Assembly: GCA_024103195.1 (NCBI GenBank)
Contig: JAGFIW010000206.1
Location: forward strand, 1-64,000
Source: Saprospiraceae bacterium
Lineage (GTDB): Bacteria; Bacteroidota; Bacteroidia; Chitinophagales; Saprospiraceae
Direction: 5' to 3'
DNA length: 64,000 nucleotides
Part shown: positions 37,801-46,106 of the stretch, piece after piece
Layout: each line of letters starts with the position of its first letter
Position numbering within the stretch: the stretch's first letter is position 1
Position numbers and translations under genes: made by a program
The notes under the pieces: generated by a model
What the model was told of the DNA's origin: nothing
What the model saw: only the letters and a program-made list of their open reading frames with translations
Database searches by the model: none

Positions 37801-39306
37801 CTGGACTTGCAAGACATGATTCAGGCAGCAGGTCCCGGCACCTGGAGTTTCCCTGGCGCACCGGGATCACCGGGACCTGAGTTGGTGGGTTCTGAATTAT
37901 TCATCCAGGGAGCAACACCCGGCAGTTATACGCTGGTATACACCCTTTCCGATGTTCCCCCTCCCGGATGTCCGGTAAGCGCGAATGTGCAAGTCCAATT
38001 GTCCGGCCAACCGGATCCGGGATATCAATGGCAGAGCATTTCCATTTGTCACAAGACGGCTGTCGGCTTACAATTGGGTGAAGCCCTATCCAACTCCGAC
38101 CCCGGTGGACAATGGACATTTGAAGGTGATCCAGCCACCTTGGGTTCTGCCTTCCAACCGCTCTCCGGAACGCTCCAAACGGAGGGATTGACGCCGGGTT
38201 CGTATACTTTCCGTTATTCACTTTCTGCCTTCCCTCCCTGTACGGATACCAGTGCATTGGTCACCATCGAAATCCTTCCTCTGCCCCCTGTTTCGGCAGG
38301 AGCGGATGCCGTTCTTTCCTGCCAGACGACAACAGCCCATTTGGGGGACACACCACCCATACCCGGACTCATCTATTTTTGGGAGGGACCCGGAATCATC
38401 CAGCCAGGTCTGGCCCAACAGCTTGTGGACAAACCTGGTTTGTATGTGCTTGCTGTCACTGATTCCATCACAGGATGCATTCATCGGGACAGTGCGCAGG
38501 TGCAGTTTGAAGGAACACCGATGACTTCTTTGGAGGCCGAAATATCACCTACTGCCTGCCCGGAGGCAAGCAACGGGGTCCTTACCATCTCTTCGGTGCA
38601 CGGCGGGACACCACCATTCATGTACCGGCTTGACGGTGGCACCTGGCAAAACGAACTCCAATTCCAGGGATTAGCCGCCGGAATTTATCACCTTGATATC
38701 GAGGATGCTTATGGTTGCCAAATGGATACTATCATCTCGATTCCGCCCGGACAAGGATTCCAGGTTTCATTGGGACCGGATCAGGAAGTTTACGCGGGTA
38801 CACTGGTCCCTGTCCTTCCCGTCCTGCATCCATCTGGTACCAATATTGTGCAATGGTCCTGGACACCGATTCCTCCCGGTTGTCAAGGTTGCGACAAATT
38901 CGACTTTCTCGCCGATCAGGATGTACAATTCAACCTGACTGCTGTAGACCAATTTGGCTGTGTCTCCACGGACGATTTGATCATCCGGGTCATACGCCTC
39001 AAGAAGGTGTATATCCCTAATGCCTTTTCGCCCGATGGTGACGGGATCAACGACCTGTTCTTCATTCACGGGGGCAGTGAAGTATCGCGCGTCACAAGTT
39101 TTCGCGTTTTTGACCGATGGGGAAATGCCTTGTACGAGAAAAAGGATTTGGCTCCTGATGATCCCTCCCATGGATGGGATGGCGCCTATCGGGGCAGGCC
39201 GGTTGAAAAGGATGTCTATGTCTACGCCATCGAGATCAGTTTTCTGGATGGCACTTCACGGCTATACAAGGGAGACGTGCTTGTCACCTCTTCACTGCCG
39301 CGATAG
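34849..39306 (+). CDS. Giant secreted adhesin-like protein with tandem repeats and T9SS type B (gliding-motility) C-terminal domain
   Basis: 1485 residues. Signal peptide ends EILAQ (about residue 26). An N-terminal domain (27-205; NDCATATTIC...DNDPGCLTSEGNTAWYYFEI) is a Saprospiria-type beta-sandwich with many Cys. Residues about 205-300 are a PKD/Ig-like module, then three about 75-residue SprB-like repeats with WGGI/WTGD/WSGV. Residues about 525-1120 hold a 181-residue module repeated three times plus a partial fourth copy. The end, YIPNAFSPDGDGINDLFFI to LYKGDVLV, is the CHU_C/type B T9SS sorting domain. Such proteins are exported by the Por system and anchored at the cell surface; they function in adhesion or gliding. 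No enzyme motif is seen. The gene has no co-directional partner except the following gene. Confidence 0.88.
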   Translation: MPDCLTRLLLATIFLLVCRSPEILAQSNDCATATTICSNPPAAGNPAGEGGFDDFSDPDNDPGCLTSEGNTAWYYFEIDPNAPGGLELGFTIIPDGGYGEDYDWALFGPDVDCGDLGSPIRCSSASAFCAFCPETGMGMGTTDYSEGPGSGDGFVATLDVSGGQGFYIAINNWYGTGNGFTLEFTGTAAPWLDCTADPPCSVIADAGPDMTVCEAADPFNLQASGDGGLPPYVFLWSGSGNGTDYLDNPDTQNPLVTLPSGVDGSITYYVTVTDGYCESVDSMVLTIWPAPEVMINPLGPLCTDDVGTVQATGNPANGTWGGIADNQGIIVPASYQAGTYWVTLSTVSAQGCPGTDSLAVEILDPDPIQITPIPPLCSSSDPVTIEVTPPGGIWTGDFGASGIVFPDLLGPGAFVGYYEYYNLYGCRSTAYIVVDIFADPEPEITDPGPVCSDQSAYQLLADPLGGIWSGVAQANGLIAPTSLGAGFHEVHYSYIDNQGCEGKDSLFIEIVDPPMADLLPAVQICNSDAGGQNTVLDFTSLILSGDSGGTWTDIQLSGAIGTPPVLDFNGVPPGSYTFQYTTASAQGDCAEFDGFVEVIVEECNCPSVSVISSTAWCNLEDSLNLQTLKITTEPGTWQLLATPPGVNPASLNGGFLHTNGRDPGPYVLSFILTTPPPAGCPDRDTAQVLLQRPPLAQIPDSVFACNSQGTGNHPSVMDLYALITNGDTNGIWTIPPGFGINGPDTAVNFQGVVPGVYPFTYHTNSATAPCPETSYSVFIVVEDCQCPSLDMSAPPSLCLDQATLDLQTLPLTSESRTWSLIGVPPGTNPATLNGSIFDGTGHDPGSYSVRFSLVQTPPAGCPDHVDLTLDLLAPPFADLLLQLSVCNANGLPQETTLLDFGQFIQAGDSSGFWTDISGSGAAGTFPLLDFNGLPPGFYPFSYTTQSASPPCQEQTYTVNVLVKNCLCPDLDLLPSISLCNREESLDLQDMIQAAGPGTWSFPGAPGSPGPELVGSELFIQGATPGSYTLVYTLSDVPPPGCPVSANVQVQLSGQPDPGYQWQSISICHKTAVGLQLGEALSNSDPGGQWTFEGDPATLGSAFQPLSGTLQTEGLTPGSYTFRYSLSAFPPCTDTSALVTIEILPLPPVSAGADAVLSCQTTTAHLGDTPPIPGLIYFWEGPGIIQPGLAQQLVDKPGLYVLAVTDSITGCIHRDSAQVQFEGTPMTSLEAEISPTACPEASNGVLTISSVHGGTPPFMYRLDGGTWQNELQFQGLAAGIYHLDIEDAYGCQMDTIISIPPGQGFQVSLGPDQEVYAGTLVPVLPVLHPSGTNIVQWSWTPIPPGCQGCDKFDFLADQDVQFNLTAVDQFGCVSTDDLIIRVIRLKKVYIPNAFSPDGDGINDLFFIHGGSEVSRVTSFRVFDRWGNALYEKKDLAPDDPSHGWDGAYRGRPVEKDVYVYAIEISFLDGTSRLYKGDVLVTSSLPR
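36421..38211 (+). repeat. Tandem 181-residue (about 543-nt) coding repeat in the giant surface protein
   Basis: Repeats start with a Cys-Asn motif at 36421 (ICNSDAGG), 36961 (ACNSQGTG) and 37504 (VCNANGLP), and a partial fourth at 38047 (ICHKTAVG). The spacing is 540, 543 and 543 nt. Each unit has LDF..LI..GD..G.WTD, then a P.GxYPFxYTT strand, CxCP, a second half with TWxLxGxPPGxNP, and PPAGCP. Copies are clearly homologous in protein but drifted in DNA, so it is an old duplication. Confidence 0.75.
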
Positions 39307-39553
39307 ACCCCTTCAAGCTATTCAGGACAAGAGACCTCATAACGCATGTCTTTTGTCGTCTTTTGTTTGGCAATATCAAGAAAAACTCTTAATTTTAAGG
39401 GTTTTTGATCAAGGAATCCACGATATGAAGTTCCTTTTGATCTCCCACTTCTTTTTGGTTCTGCCTGGCTCCTCGTGTGCCGGCTGGTAATTGCCCGGCC
39501 AGCCTTCCCTTTTGCCTTCCGGGTTGAATTCTCAAACCAATCTTATCCCCATC

Positions 39554-40969
39554 ATGACGCCCTCCTCTACCCGACTCATTAACATCATGCATGTGTCCGC
39601 CTCTTGGTTGTCGGCCATTCTTGTTTTCTTGACTTTCAACATCCAGCCAGGTTACAGCCAAAACACAACCCCTCTGGTTTACAAGGCTACCGGAACCGGC
39701 AGGACAACCGGGCACATCATAACGCTAACCATTTCCAATCCCACCGATAATGATGCCACCGTAGATAGCGGGCCATTTTATGTGCCATCCACAGGCAGAT
39801 ATCAGCCGTACATCATTCCATACGGCGAACCCGTAACCGTTCCGGCCGGTGAGCAGGTGACGCTGCCGCTTTCCGGATATTGCACGGATGTCCACAAACC
39901 ACCGGTGCCATCCGGGGATGATGTATTGTCCTTTGACGAATGGATCCGGCCAGGGATTCTGAGCAATGACTGGATCCCGTCCCGCGATTTTGGTTGGGAG
40001 CCGGATGAAACGGTCCAGGTCACCATTCCAGGGACTGAACGATTGTTGGGCCATCGATTAGACGAGGGCTCGGCCCCTGATCAGGCTGGCCTTATTTATT
40101 TGGAGGCTATTCGCCTGATCGGAGAGATCGTTGATGAAGGTGGGTTTTCAACGCCTTTTTCCGGAAATCCGGAAAAAGAAAGGGAAGCCATCATTCAGCA
40201 GACCTTCTGGATATATACGACAGCCGTTCGTGGTGAGACCTATGAGAAACCGGATTTTGCCCAATCCACTTACAACCAGTTTGAGACCTCCACCCATCGG
40301 CCGGTTTCCAGCCTTCCGCAAAGGGACAAGGACAAACTGGATCAGGGGATCGACGATTTCTGGAATACCTTTCAGGCTGTCGGCGTAGAAGCAAAGATTT
40401 TACCTCGGCAGCCATCCGATGAATATGTACTGATCAACGCGTCCTCTTCCAGGCCTCAATGCCAGTGTGACTCTCTCAAACTGGAAGTCCTGTTGTTTGA
40501 TGGGGGTGAATGCGTTGACACGATTCCCGTTCACACCGACAAAGTCTCCGTTACGGCATCCGTGAAGCCGGACATTTCTCATGAAGTCGCTTCAGGAGAC
40601 AGCCTGGAAGTGGTCATACGCAACATCCAATTTTCATGTCATTGTCCGGATGCCGGGGCATGTACCCCTTATCCCATGAAGAGGACGGGTGGACCGGACA
40701 CAACCGGAACCTCGAGCGCAACCATCGAATGGGGTGAAAATGATGCCGATGCCAGCAATGACAATTTCCATTGCCAGCGTTTGGCCAGTGAATCCAACGG
40801 ATGGAATGAAGACGGTGACGAATATTCCATGAAAATTGGATTTTCCCGATTTGGCAACCGGGAAGACAATCCTTATCAATGCTTCCAGGTGAAGGTTTGG
40901 TGTGTCCAAAGCGATTGCCGTCGGAATAGATGTGCCGTCAAAGTCTGCCTGCCCTTCAAATGGGAATGA
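39554..40969 (+). CDS. Secreted protein of unknown function
   Basis: About 471 residues from the ATG at 39554; ATG 39587 would also give a signal peptide (SWLSAILVFLTFNIQPGYSQ). I do not recognise the protein. Residues about 30-130 look like a beta-sandwich: VYKATGTGRTTGHIITLTISNPTDNDATV, with PYIIPYGEPVTVPAGEQVTLP, a pattern of bacterial surface beta domains. The C-terminal half has several Cys pairs (CQCD, CHCPDAGAC, WCVQSDCRRNRCAVKVC) that would form disulphides outside the cell. There is no T9SS sorting tail or membrane anchor. It follows the giant surface protein by 247 bp and may be functionally related. Confidence 0.6.
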   Translation: MTPSSTRLINIMHVSASWLSAILVFLTFNIQPGYSQNTTPLVYKATGTGRTTGHIITLTISNPTDNDATVDSGPFYVPSTGRYQPYIIPYGEPVTVPAGEQVTLPLSGYCTDVHKPPVPSGDDVLSFDEWIRPGILSNDWIPSRDFGWEPDETVQVTIPGTERLLGHRLDEGSAPDQAGLIYLEAIRLIGEIVDEGGFSTPFSGNPEKEREAIIQQTFWIYTTAVRGETYEKPDFAQSTYNQFETSTHRPVSSLPQRDKDKLDQGIDDFWNTFQAVGVEAKILPRQPSDEYVLINASSSRPQCQCDSLKLEVLLFDGGECVDTIPVHTDKVSVTASVKPDISHEVASGDSLEVVIRNIQFSCHCPDAGACTPYPMKRTGGPDTTGTSSATIEWGENDADASNDNFHCQRLASESNGWNEDGDEYSMKIGFSRFGNREDNPYQCFQVKVWCVQSDCRRNRCAVKVCLPFKWE

Positions 40970-41049
40970 GCTATCGGATGCCTTTCCGTGTCATTTTTGC
41001 CGGTTGACCGACCTTAACTGGCATCGCGGAACATACCTGCCACCCGATT

Positions 41050-41370
41050 GTGGCTCTTGCGTATCCCGAAAGGGGTGATGAATTCGCCAATGCATGGCAG
41101 GCGCCGGGCAGAGCCTATGGTTTTGGCCTGGTGTGGAATGGATATCGGTGCTCTGCATGTGTTCCCTCCATGTCCTTCATCACCGGGGTGCTTGGGTCGA
41201 ATGACTTGCGGCGATCAGACATCGCGAATCCGGACGAACAAATCACCTTTGGGACATGCTTCCTGACCGTTAACTGGAATATTACCTGCCAGGCCGGGCC
41301 CTCAGAGAACTGGAGCTGGACTGTCCGGTCATTCCATTGTGACACCAGTCACCATACTGGGATGGCATAG
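41050..41370 (+). CDS. Doubtful small open reading frame
   Basis: A GTG-started frame of 106 codons, in a 428-bp stretch (40970-41397) that otherwise holds no clear gene. The sequence contains YGFGLVWNGYRCSACVPS and FGTCFLTVNWNITCQAG, so Cys and Trp content is plausible for a secreted domain, but it has no signal peptide. The frame stays open only back to a TGA at 41005. It might be a remnant of a paralogue of the upstream secreted gene, or chance. Confidence 0.2.
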   Translation: MALAYPERGDEFANAWQAPGRAYGFGLVWNGYRCSACVPSMSFITGVLGSNDLRRSDIANPDEQITFGTCFLTVNWNITCQAGPSENWSWTVRSFHCDTSHHTGMA

Positions 41371-41374
41371 CCCG

Positions 41375-41382
41375 TACCTTTG
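41375..41382 (+). promoter_or_regulatory. Predicted -7 element for the rhodanese gene
   Basis: TACCTTTG matches TAnnTTTG and lies 15 bp before the ATG at 41398, giving a very short leader. No -33 element is seen. Confidence 0.35.
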
Positions 41383-41397
41383 TGACAAATAAAAAGC

Positions 41398-41820
41398 ATG
41401 TCCTTCAAAATTCTTGCAGCAAGTTGGGTGTTCATCGTCCTTTTATCGGGTACTTCCTGTCTCTCGCAATCGCATCAACAGGATTCCGCCCGGAACGTCT
41501 TGTCCCGGGATGTGGATGTGTCGACCTTTTCCCGGCTCATCCATGAAAAGCAGGATGTCCAGATTCTGGATGTACGCACCCCCGAGGAATGGGCACTTGG
41601 CATCATCCCGGGCGCGAAAAAGATGAATTTGCACGACCCTGATTTCACGACCCAACTGCAAGCACTTGACAAAGAACGCCCTGTACTGGTTTATTGTCGG
41701 TCGGGCGCACGGAGTGCTAATGCTATGAAACTAATGATCAACATGGGATTCAAGGAAGTGTACAACCTGGAAGGTGGACTGCTGGCCTGGCAATCTGCCC
41801 AACAACCGGTGTCCCGGTAG
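41398..41820 (+). CDS. Exported rhodanese-like protein
   Basis: 140 residues. Signal peptide at 1-25 (FIVLLSGTSCLSQ) with a Cys that could be lipidated. The single rhodanese domain shows QILDVRTPEEWALGIIPGAKKMN and the active-site loop VYCRSGARSANA, with the catalytic Cys at about residue 100. It could transfer sulfane sulfur or act as a redox protein in the periplasm. It stands alone; the next gene on the right is on the opposite strand. Confidence 0.85.
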   Translation: MSFKILAASWVFIVLLSGTSCLSQSHQQDSARNVLSRDVDVSTFSRLIHEKQDVQILDVRTPEEWALGIIPGAKKMNLHDPDFTTQLQALDKERPVLVYCRSGARSANAMKLMINMGFKEVYNLEGGLLAWQSAQQPVSR

Positions 41821-41828
41821 CCCTTTGG

Positions 41829-42440
41829 TTACCTGCCTGGCATATGGGCCAGCATGGCATCCAGGTTGCGATACCGGGGCAGATCACTTTGATAATATTC
41901 CTCCCATGTCATCCAAAGGAGTTCAGTAATGCCCTCCTCTGCTTGAGGACGTCCGGGTCCTTCGGGCTGGTCCATGGCAAACCACCTGGTCTCTTTGAGG
42001 AATCGCTTCTTCCGTTCCCGATAGGCATGCCAGGTGACTGCCATTAAGTGTCCCGTACGGATTCCCGTCAATCCGGTCTCTTCCAACACCTCTCTTCTTG
42101 CTGCTGTTTCAAATGATTCGCCAGGGTCAAGTTTGCCTTTGGGAAGATCCAAATGTCCTTTACGGAGGATGAACATCATCCTGCCATCCCCGCGGTTGAC
42201 GATACCTCCGGCCGCTGGCACATAGTCAAACAAGTGCCTGAAGGCGTCCCACAAAGGTTCGATAGGGTTGGCAAATAGCCAGGCATCAAGGGCATCTTGC
42301 CTTTTTTCCAAGGTGTCGAGCAGGGCATGCAAATCCTTGATACGGCCTCTCCATGGGAGTACAATCGACCAAACAGCTCGATCCTCTGGCGGACAATCGG
42401 CCAACTTCAGTAAGTGGGTATTGATATAAATGTCATACAT
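41829..42440 (-). CDS. NUDIX hydrolase
   Basis: 203 residues. The full Nudix box is present: GKLDPGE then 7 residues then REVLEETGL, matching GX5EX7REUXEEXGU, at about residues 121-143. The N-terminal 70 residues (DIYINTHLLKLADCP) are a lead domain seen in this family in Bacteroidota. It should hydrolyse a nucleoside-diphosphate-linked compound; the substrate is not readable. Divergent from pyrE with a 19-bp gap. Confidence 0.85.
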   Translation of the reverse strand: MYDIYINTHLLKLADCPPEDRAVWSIVLPWRGRIKDLHALLDTLEKRQDALDAWLFANPIEPLWDAFRHLFDYVPAAGGIVNRGDGRMMFILRKGHLDLPKGKLDPGESFETAARREVLEETGLTGIRTGHLMAVTWHAYRERKKRFLKETRWFAMDQPEGPGRPQAEEGITELLWMTWEEYYQSDLPRYRNLDAMLAHMPGR

Positions 42441-42459
42441 TTACAGGCCTTTTTGCGCT

Positions 42460-43119
42460 ATGACCAAACCGAACCACGCGAGGGCGTTGGCGGCCGATCT
42501 CTTGCAAATTAACGCAATCCGCCTTAGTCCCCATGTACCATTTACATGGGCATCCGGCCTGAAAAGCCCGGTTTACTGTGACAACAGGCTCCTTTTGTCT
42601 TACCCTGTCTTCCGTAGCCATGCCATTGAAGGGCTTGCCGCCCTTGCCCGAAATTTTCATCCATTGGATGTCATTGCCGGTGTAGCCACAGCAGGCATTC
42701 CTCATGGCGCTTTGTTGGCCGATCGCCTGCAACTTCCATTTTGCTACGTCCGGAGCCAGCCCAAAAACCATGGACGCGGCAACCAGATCGAAGGTATTGT
42801 TTCACACGGTCAGCGCGTGTTGGTCGTTGAGGACCTCATCAGTACCGGGGGCAGCTCCCTGGAGGCGGCCAAAGCCCTGCAAGCCGCAGGAGTTACCGTC
42901 GTTGCGGTGATTGCCTTATTGTCCTATGGATTTACCGAAGCCCGGGTCCGGTTTGAGGACGCAGGCATACCCCTGGAAAGCGTGAGCGATTTTCTCACCG
43001 TACTCGATGTAGCCAGAGAAGGTGGCTATATCTCGGAGGAAGAGTTTGAAATGCTGACTCCCTGGTATCGTGATCCCCGGGCCTGGTCGGATCATTTTGC
43101 CCTGACATCCTCGCCTTGA
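42460..43119 (+). CDS. pyrE: Orotate phosphoribosyltransferase
   Basis: 219 residues from the ATG at 42460. Family landmarks: FTWASGLKSPVYCDNRLLLSYP near residue 30 and the PRPP-binding loop VLVVEDLISTGGSSLEAAKAL near 123-143. It joins orotate to PRPP to make OMP in pyrimidine synthesis in the cytoplasm. No pyrF or other pyrimidine gene is nearby. The M42 peptidase gene follows on the same strand after 59 bp. Confidence 0.95.
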   Translation: MTKPNHARALAADLLQINAIRLSPHVPFTWASGLKSPVYCDNRLLLSYPVFRSHAIEGLAALARNFHPLDVIAGVATAGIPHGALLADRLQLPFCYVRSQPKNHGRGNQIEGIVSHGQRVLVVEDLISTGGSSLEAAKALQAAGVTVVAVIALLSYGFTEARVRFEDAGIPLESVSDFLTVLDVAREGGYISEEEFEMLTPWYRDPRAWSDHFALTSSP

Positions 43120-43178
43120 TCCGGGCAAGGAAACCAAACCCCCATCGTTTCGTACACATTCTTTGACATCCTGATGCA

Positions 43179-44258
43179 ATGAAAGTTTTAACCAAGGACT
43201 CGGAGAAATTTCTATTCAAGTACCTCAACAACCATGCTCCCACGGGATACGAATCCTCCGGGCAGCAGATCTGGCTGGATTATCTCAAGGCTTTTGTGGA
43301 TGACTGGTCCCTGGATCAGTATGGTACAGCCTTTGGCATCATAAATCCCGGACAAGAATTCCGGGTTGTGATCGAGGCGCATGCGGACGAGATCTCCTGG
43401 TATGTCAATTACATCGCGGAGGACGGTTTCATCAACGTCGTTCGCAACGGTGGATCCGACCATCAGATCGCACCCTCCAAACGCGTGTTGATCCATACCC
43501 CCAAAGGCATCGTAAATGGTGTATTCGGATGGCCAGCCATCCATTTGCGCAAGGGGAAGGATGCCAATCTGGCACCTTCTCTGGAGAATATTTTCGTGGA
43601 TGTTGGGGCAAAAAATAAGGAAGAGGTCCTCAAAAAGGGTATCCATGTAGGATCCGTCATCACCTTTGAAGATGCCCTTACGACCTTGAACGACCGCTAT
43701 TTCATCGGCAGGGCCTTGGACAACCGGATCGGAGGATTCTGCATTGCCCAGGTTGCCCGATTGCTCAAAGAACAGAAAATCAAGCTGCCTTATTCCCTCT
43801 ACATCGTCAACTCTGTCCAAGAGGAAGTAGGCTTGCGCGGTGCAGAGATGATTGCACGGACGATTCAACCGAATGCTGCCATCATTACGGATGTCACGCA
43901 TGATACCTATACCCCTTTGATCAACAAGAGTATCAATGGGGACATCAAATGCGGGGAAGGACCTACGATCACTTATGCGCCGGCCGTTCACAACAAACTG
44001 CGCGATCTGATCATTGAGACGGCCGAGGCCGAAAAAATCCCGTATCAGCGGGAAGCCTCTTCACGCAGTACTGGTACGGACACGGATGCCTTTGCCTATT
44101 CAAACGGCGGTGTGCCGGCTGCGCTTGTGTCCCTCCCGCTCAGGTACATGCATACCACGGTGGAGATGGCGCACCGCGATGACATCCAAAATCTGGTGAA
44201 ATTGCTGTACCAAGCCGTTCAGCGCATTGAAAAAGGGCACAACTTCAAGTATTTCTGA
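43179..44258 (+). CDS. M42-family glutamyl aminopeptidase (endoglucanase-like)
   Basis: 359 residues, usual M42 length. Zinc ligands can be followed: VIEAHADEISWYV (His), GRALDNRIGGFC (Asp), NSVQEEVGLRGAEM (catalytic Glu and metal Glu), IITDVTHDT (Asp) and LPLRYMHTTVEMAH (last His). M42 enzymes are large cytoplasmic shells that take amino acids from peptide ends; earlier called endoglucanases by mistake. Confidence 0.92.
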   Translation: MKVLTKDSEKFLFKYLNNHAPTGYESSGQQIWLDYLKAFVDDWSLDQYGTAFGIINPGQEFRVVIEAHADEISWYVNYIAEDGFINVVRNGGSDHQIAPSKRVLIHTPKGIVNGVFGWPAIHLRKGKDANLAPSLENIFVDVGAKNKEEVLKKGIHVGSVITFEDALTTLNDRYFIGRALDNRIGGFCIAQVARLLKEQKIKLPYSLYIVNSVQEEVGLRGAEMIARTIQPNAAIITDVTHDTYTPLINKSINGDIKCGEGPTITYAPAVHNKLRDLIIETAEAEKIPYQREASSRSTGTDTDAFAYSNGGVPAALVSLPLRYMHTTVEMAHRDDIQNLVKLLYQAVQRIEKGHNFKYF

Positions 44259-44272
44259 CCATTGCTGCTCGC

Positions 44273-45175
44273 CTACCTTTGACGAATCGGCAGGGAAAAA
44301 TGCCAGCGGCCCGTCAGCCCGGCAAAAACAAACGGGTAATCGTGAATTCCTTTTCCTACGGCCAGCACCCAGGACCACACGGCAGATGACCGGTACAGGC
44401 ATTCGGCTTCATAGATGACCGGACTGTCACCATTTCCCATATAGCCACTATACCCTCGGAGGGAATGGAAGAATTCCAACCTTTTGCCCGCCCATCTATG
44501 CCCCAGACCCCACAAGAGGCAATCGTTTTGTCTCGATTTATCATCGTACGTCTGGTACACCAGAAATCCCCCTTGCACCTCCAGAACATGCCTGCCAGTA
44601 AGTCTGCGGGTAACGGCCAGGTCAAACCAATAACCCGGAGTATCCGTATATCTGGCAGCCCCCAAATGAGTGCCTGAAGGGGCACGAATCCCGACCCTTA
44701 AAGAACTTTCCCACCCACCCAACCAACGAGGGGGCAATCGAAACAGGGTTTCGATATGAAAGTCCCCTCCTGCAAAGCGATCGTGGTAGGCCTCGAAAAA
44801 GATCTTCCTTTCTGTTTTCAGGGCATGACTGGTCCAGTAACTCTCCAAAGGGATGACATGAACCACCAACCGACACCAGGGAGCAGGGCTCCATTGCATG
44901 CCCAGCTTGGCAGAAACGGTTTCTTCTTCTGCATGGAAATGTCCCCATGCTCCTACGGAAAACCAGGATGATGTATCGGCATTCATCCTGTGCATGGATG
45001 GGACGGGCAGGGCGTTGGGTCCCATGCCGGTAGGGGTCAGGTTCAGGTAGTATTGATAGGGTCGCACACCATCCCAGCCCACATTTTGCGCCCACCAATC
45101 TCCCGACTGGCCCGACAAGGTCATACCCCAGAACAGCATGCCTGTCAAACAAATCCCGATCAACCCTTTACTCAT
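44273..45175 (-). CDS. Exported outer-membrane-barrel-like protein
   Basis: 300 residues. Signal peptide ends MTLSGQS (about residue 23). After it many alternating strands rich in Trp, Tyr and Gly occur: SWFSVGAWGHFHAEEE, LGMQWSPAPWCRLVVHVIP, YWFDLAVTRRLTGRH, WSWVLAVGKGIHDY, ending HFSLPIRQR. That looks like an outer membrane beta barrel, though the last residue is not the typical aromatic. I do not recognise the family. It overlaps the 3' end of trmD by 8 nt, so they are probably one operon. Confidence 0.6.
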   Translation of the reverse strand: MSKGLIGICLTGMLFWGMTLSGQSGDWWAQNVGWDGVRPYQYYLNLTPTGMGPNALPVPSMHRMNADTSSWFSVGAWGHFHAEEETVSAKLGMQWSPAPWCRLVVHVIPLESYWTSHALKTERKIFFEAYHDRFAGGDFHIETLFRLPPRWLGGWESSLRVGIRAPSGTHLGAARYTDTPGYWFDLAVTRRLTGRHVLEVQGGFLVYQTYDDKSRQNDCLLWGLGHRWAGKRLEFFHSLRGYSGYMGNGDSPVIYEAECLYRSSAVWSWVLAVGKGIHDYPFVFAGLTGRWHFSLPIRQR

Positions 45176-45848
45176 CTTGCAGCATTGTCGGTCTCCTTTG
45201 GCGGGTACGGGCCAAGGCCTGTTCGTATCGCCAGGCTTCTATGGCCGACTCGTTGCCCGAGAGCAATACTGAAGGCACTTCCCAATCCCTGAACCGGGCT
45301 GGACGGGTATAAACGGGAGGAGCCACCAGTCCGTCCTGAAAGCTGTCAAACAATGCGGATGTTTCATCATTCATGACGCCCGGCAACAACCGGCCGACCG
45401 CATCGACCAGGACGGCGGCAGCCAATTCACCTCCGCTCAGGACGTAATTGCCAATACTCACCTCCATGGTAACCACATGTTGCCTGATCCGCTCATCAAT
45501 CCCTTTGTAATGACCGCACAAGATCATGAGGTTGCCTTTCAGAGAAAGCCGGTTGGCCATGGGCTGGTCGAGCAATCGACCATCCGGTGCCATGTAAATG
45601 ATTTCATCATAGGACCTTATGGCCTGCAATGATTCGATACATGCCATAAGGGGTCCCGGCATCATGACCATTCCCGCTCCGCCTCCGTAAGCATAGTCAT
45701 CCACTTGTCTGTGCTTTCCGATACCGTATTCCCGGAGATCCACCACATCAATTTCCAACAGCCCACGCTTGCCTGCCCTGCCGATGATGGAATGCTGCAA
45801 AGGCCCTTGCAGCAGGTCCGGAATGACCGTTATAATGGAGATGTGCAT
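45168..45848 (-). CDS. trmD: tRNA (guanine-N1-)-methyltransferase
   Basis: 226 residues from the ATG at 45848 (MHISIITVIPDLLQGPLQHS). The same frame stays open upstream, but that part is antisense to the DksA-like gene and not TrmD-like. SPOUT-fold motifs are clear: DDYAYGGGAGMVM, MILCGHYKGIDERI, and SIGNYVLSGGELAAAVLVDAVGRLLPGV that forms the SAM knot. It makes m1G37 in tRNA, which prevents frameshifting. It is the first gene of a two-gene unit with the barrel-like protein, overlapping by 8 nt. Confidence 0.95.
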   Translation of the reverse strand: MHISIITVIPDLLQGPLQHSIIGRAGKRGLLEIDVVDLREYGIGKHRQVDDYAYGGGAGMVMMPGPLMACIESLQAIRSYDEIIYMAPDGRLLDQPMANRLSLKGNLMILCGHYKGIDERIRQHVVTMEVSIGNYVLSGGELAAAVLVDAVGRLLPGVMNDETSALFDSFQDGLVAPPVYTRPARFRDWEVPSVLLSGNESAIEAWRYEQALARTRQRRPTMLQDE

Positions 45849-45956
45849 GATGCCTGACAAAGGTCGCAAAACAGGATGGCATTCCGTATCAATCACAATC
45901 CGGCAGGTTATTTGTATCGGTATCTGCATTTGAGGCGTCCATATCGCCAAACCTTG

Positions 45957-45964
45957 TAGCTTTG
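45957..45964 (+). promoter_or_regulatory. Predicted -7 element upstream of the DksA-like gene
   Basis: TAGCTTTG matches TAnnTTTG and lies 142 bp before the ATG at 46107. TTTG at 45929-45932 is 24 bp further upstream, a little too far for a standard -33. Confidence 0.3.
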
Positions 45965-46106
45965 CGGCGCCAATTTGTTCGGATTGAGTCCCGAACGTGG
46001 TTGAAGACACCTGATGGCGGGAAACTTTTTCAGAAAGAAATCCGTTATGGGTCCATCCTACCACCTTCGGGAGTCTGTCTGAACGGACCCTGAACAAACC
46101 AATGCA

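Noticed and set aside
41050-41370. Treating the frame at 41050 as a firm gene
   Set aside because: GTG start, no signal peptide, no family, and no promoter; it is kept only as a doubtful feature.
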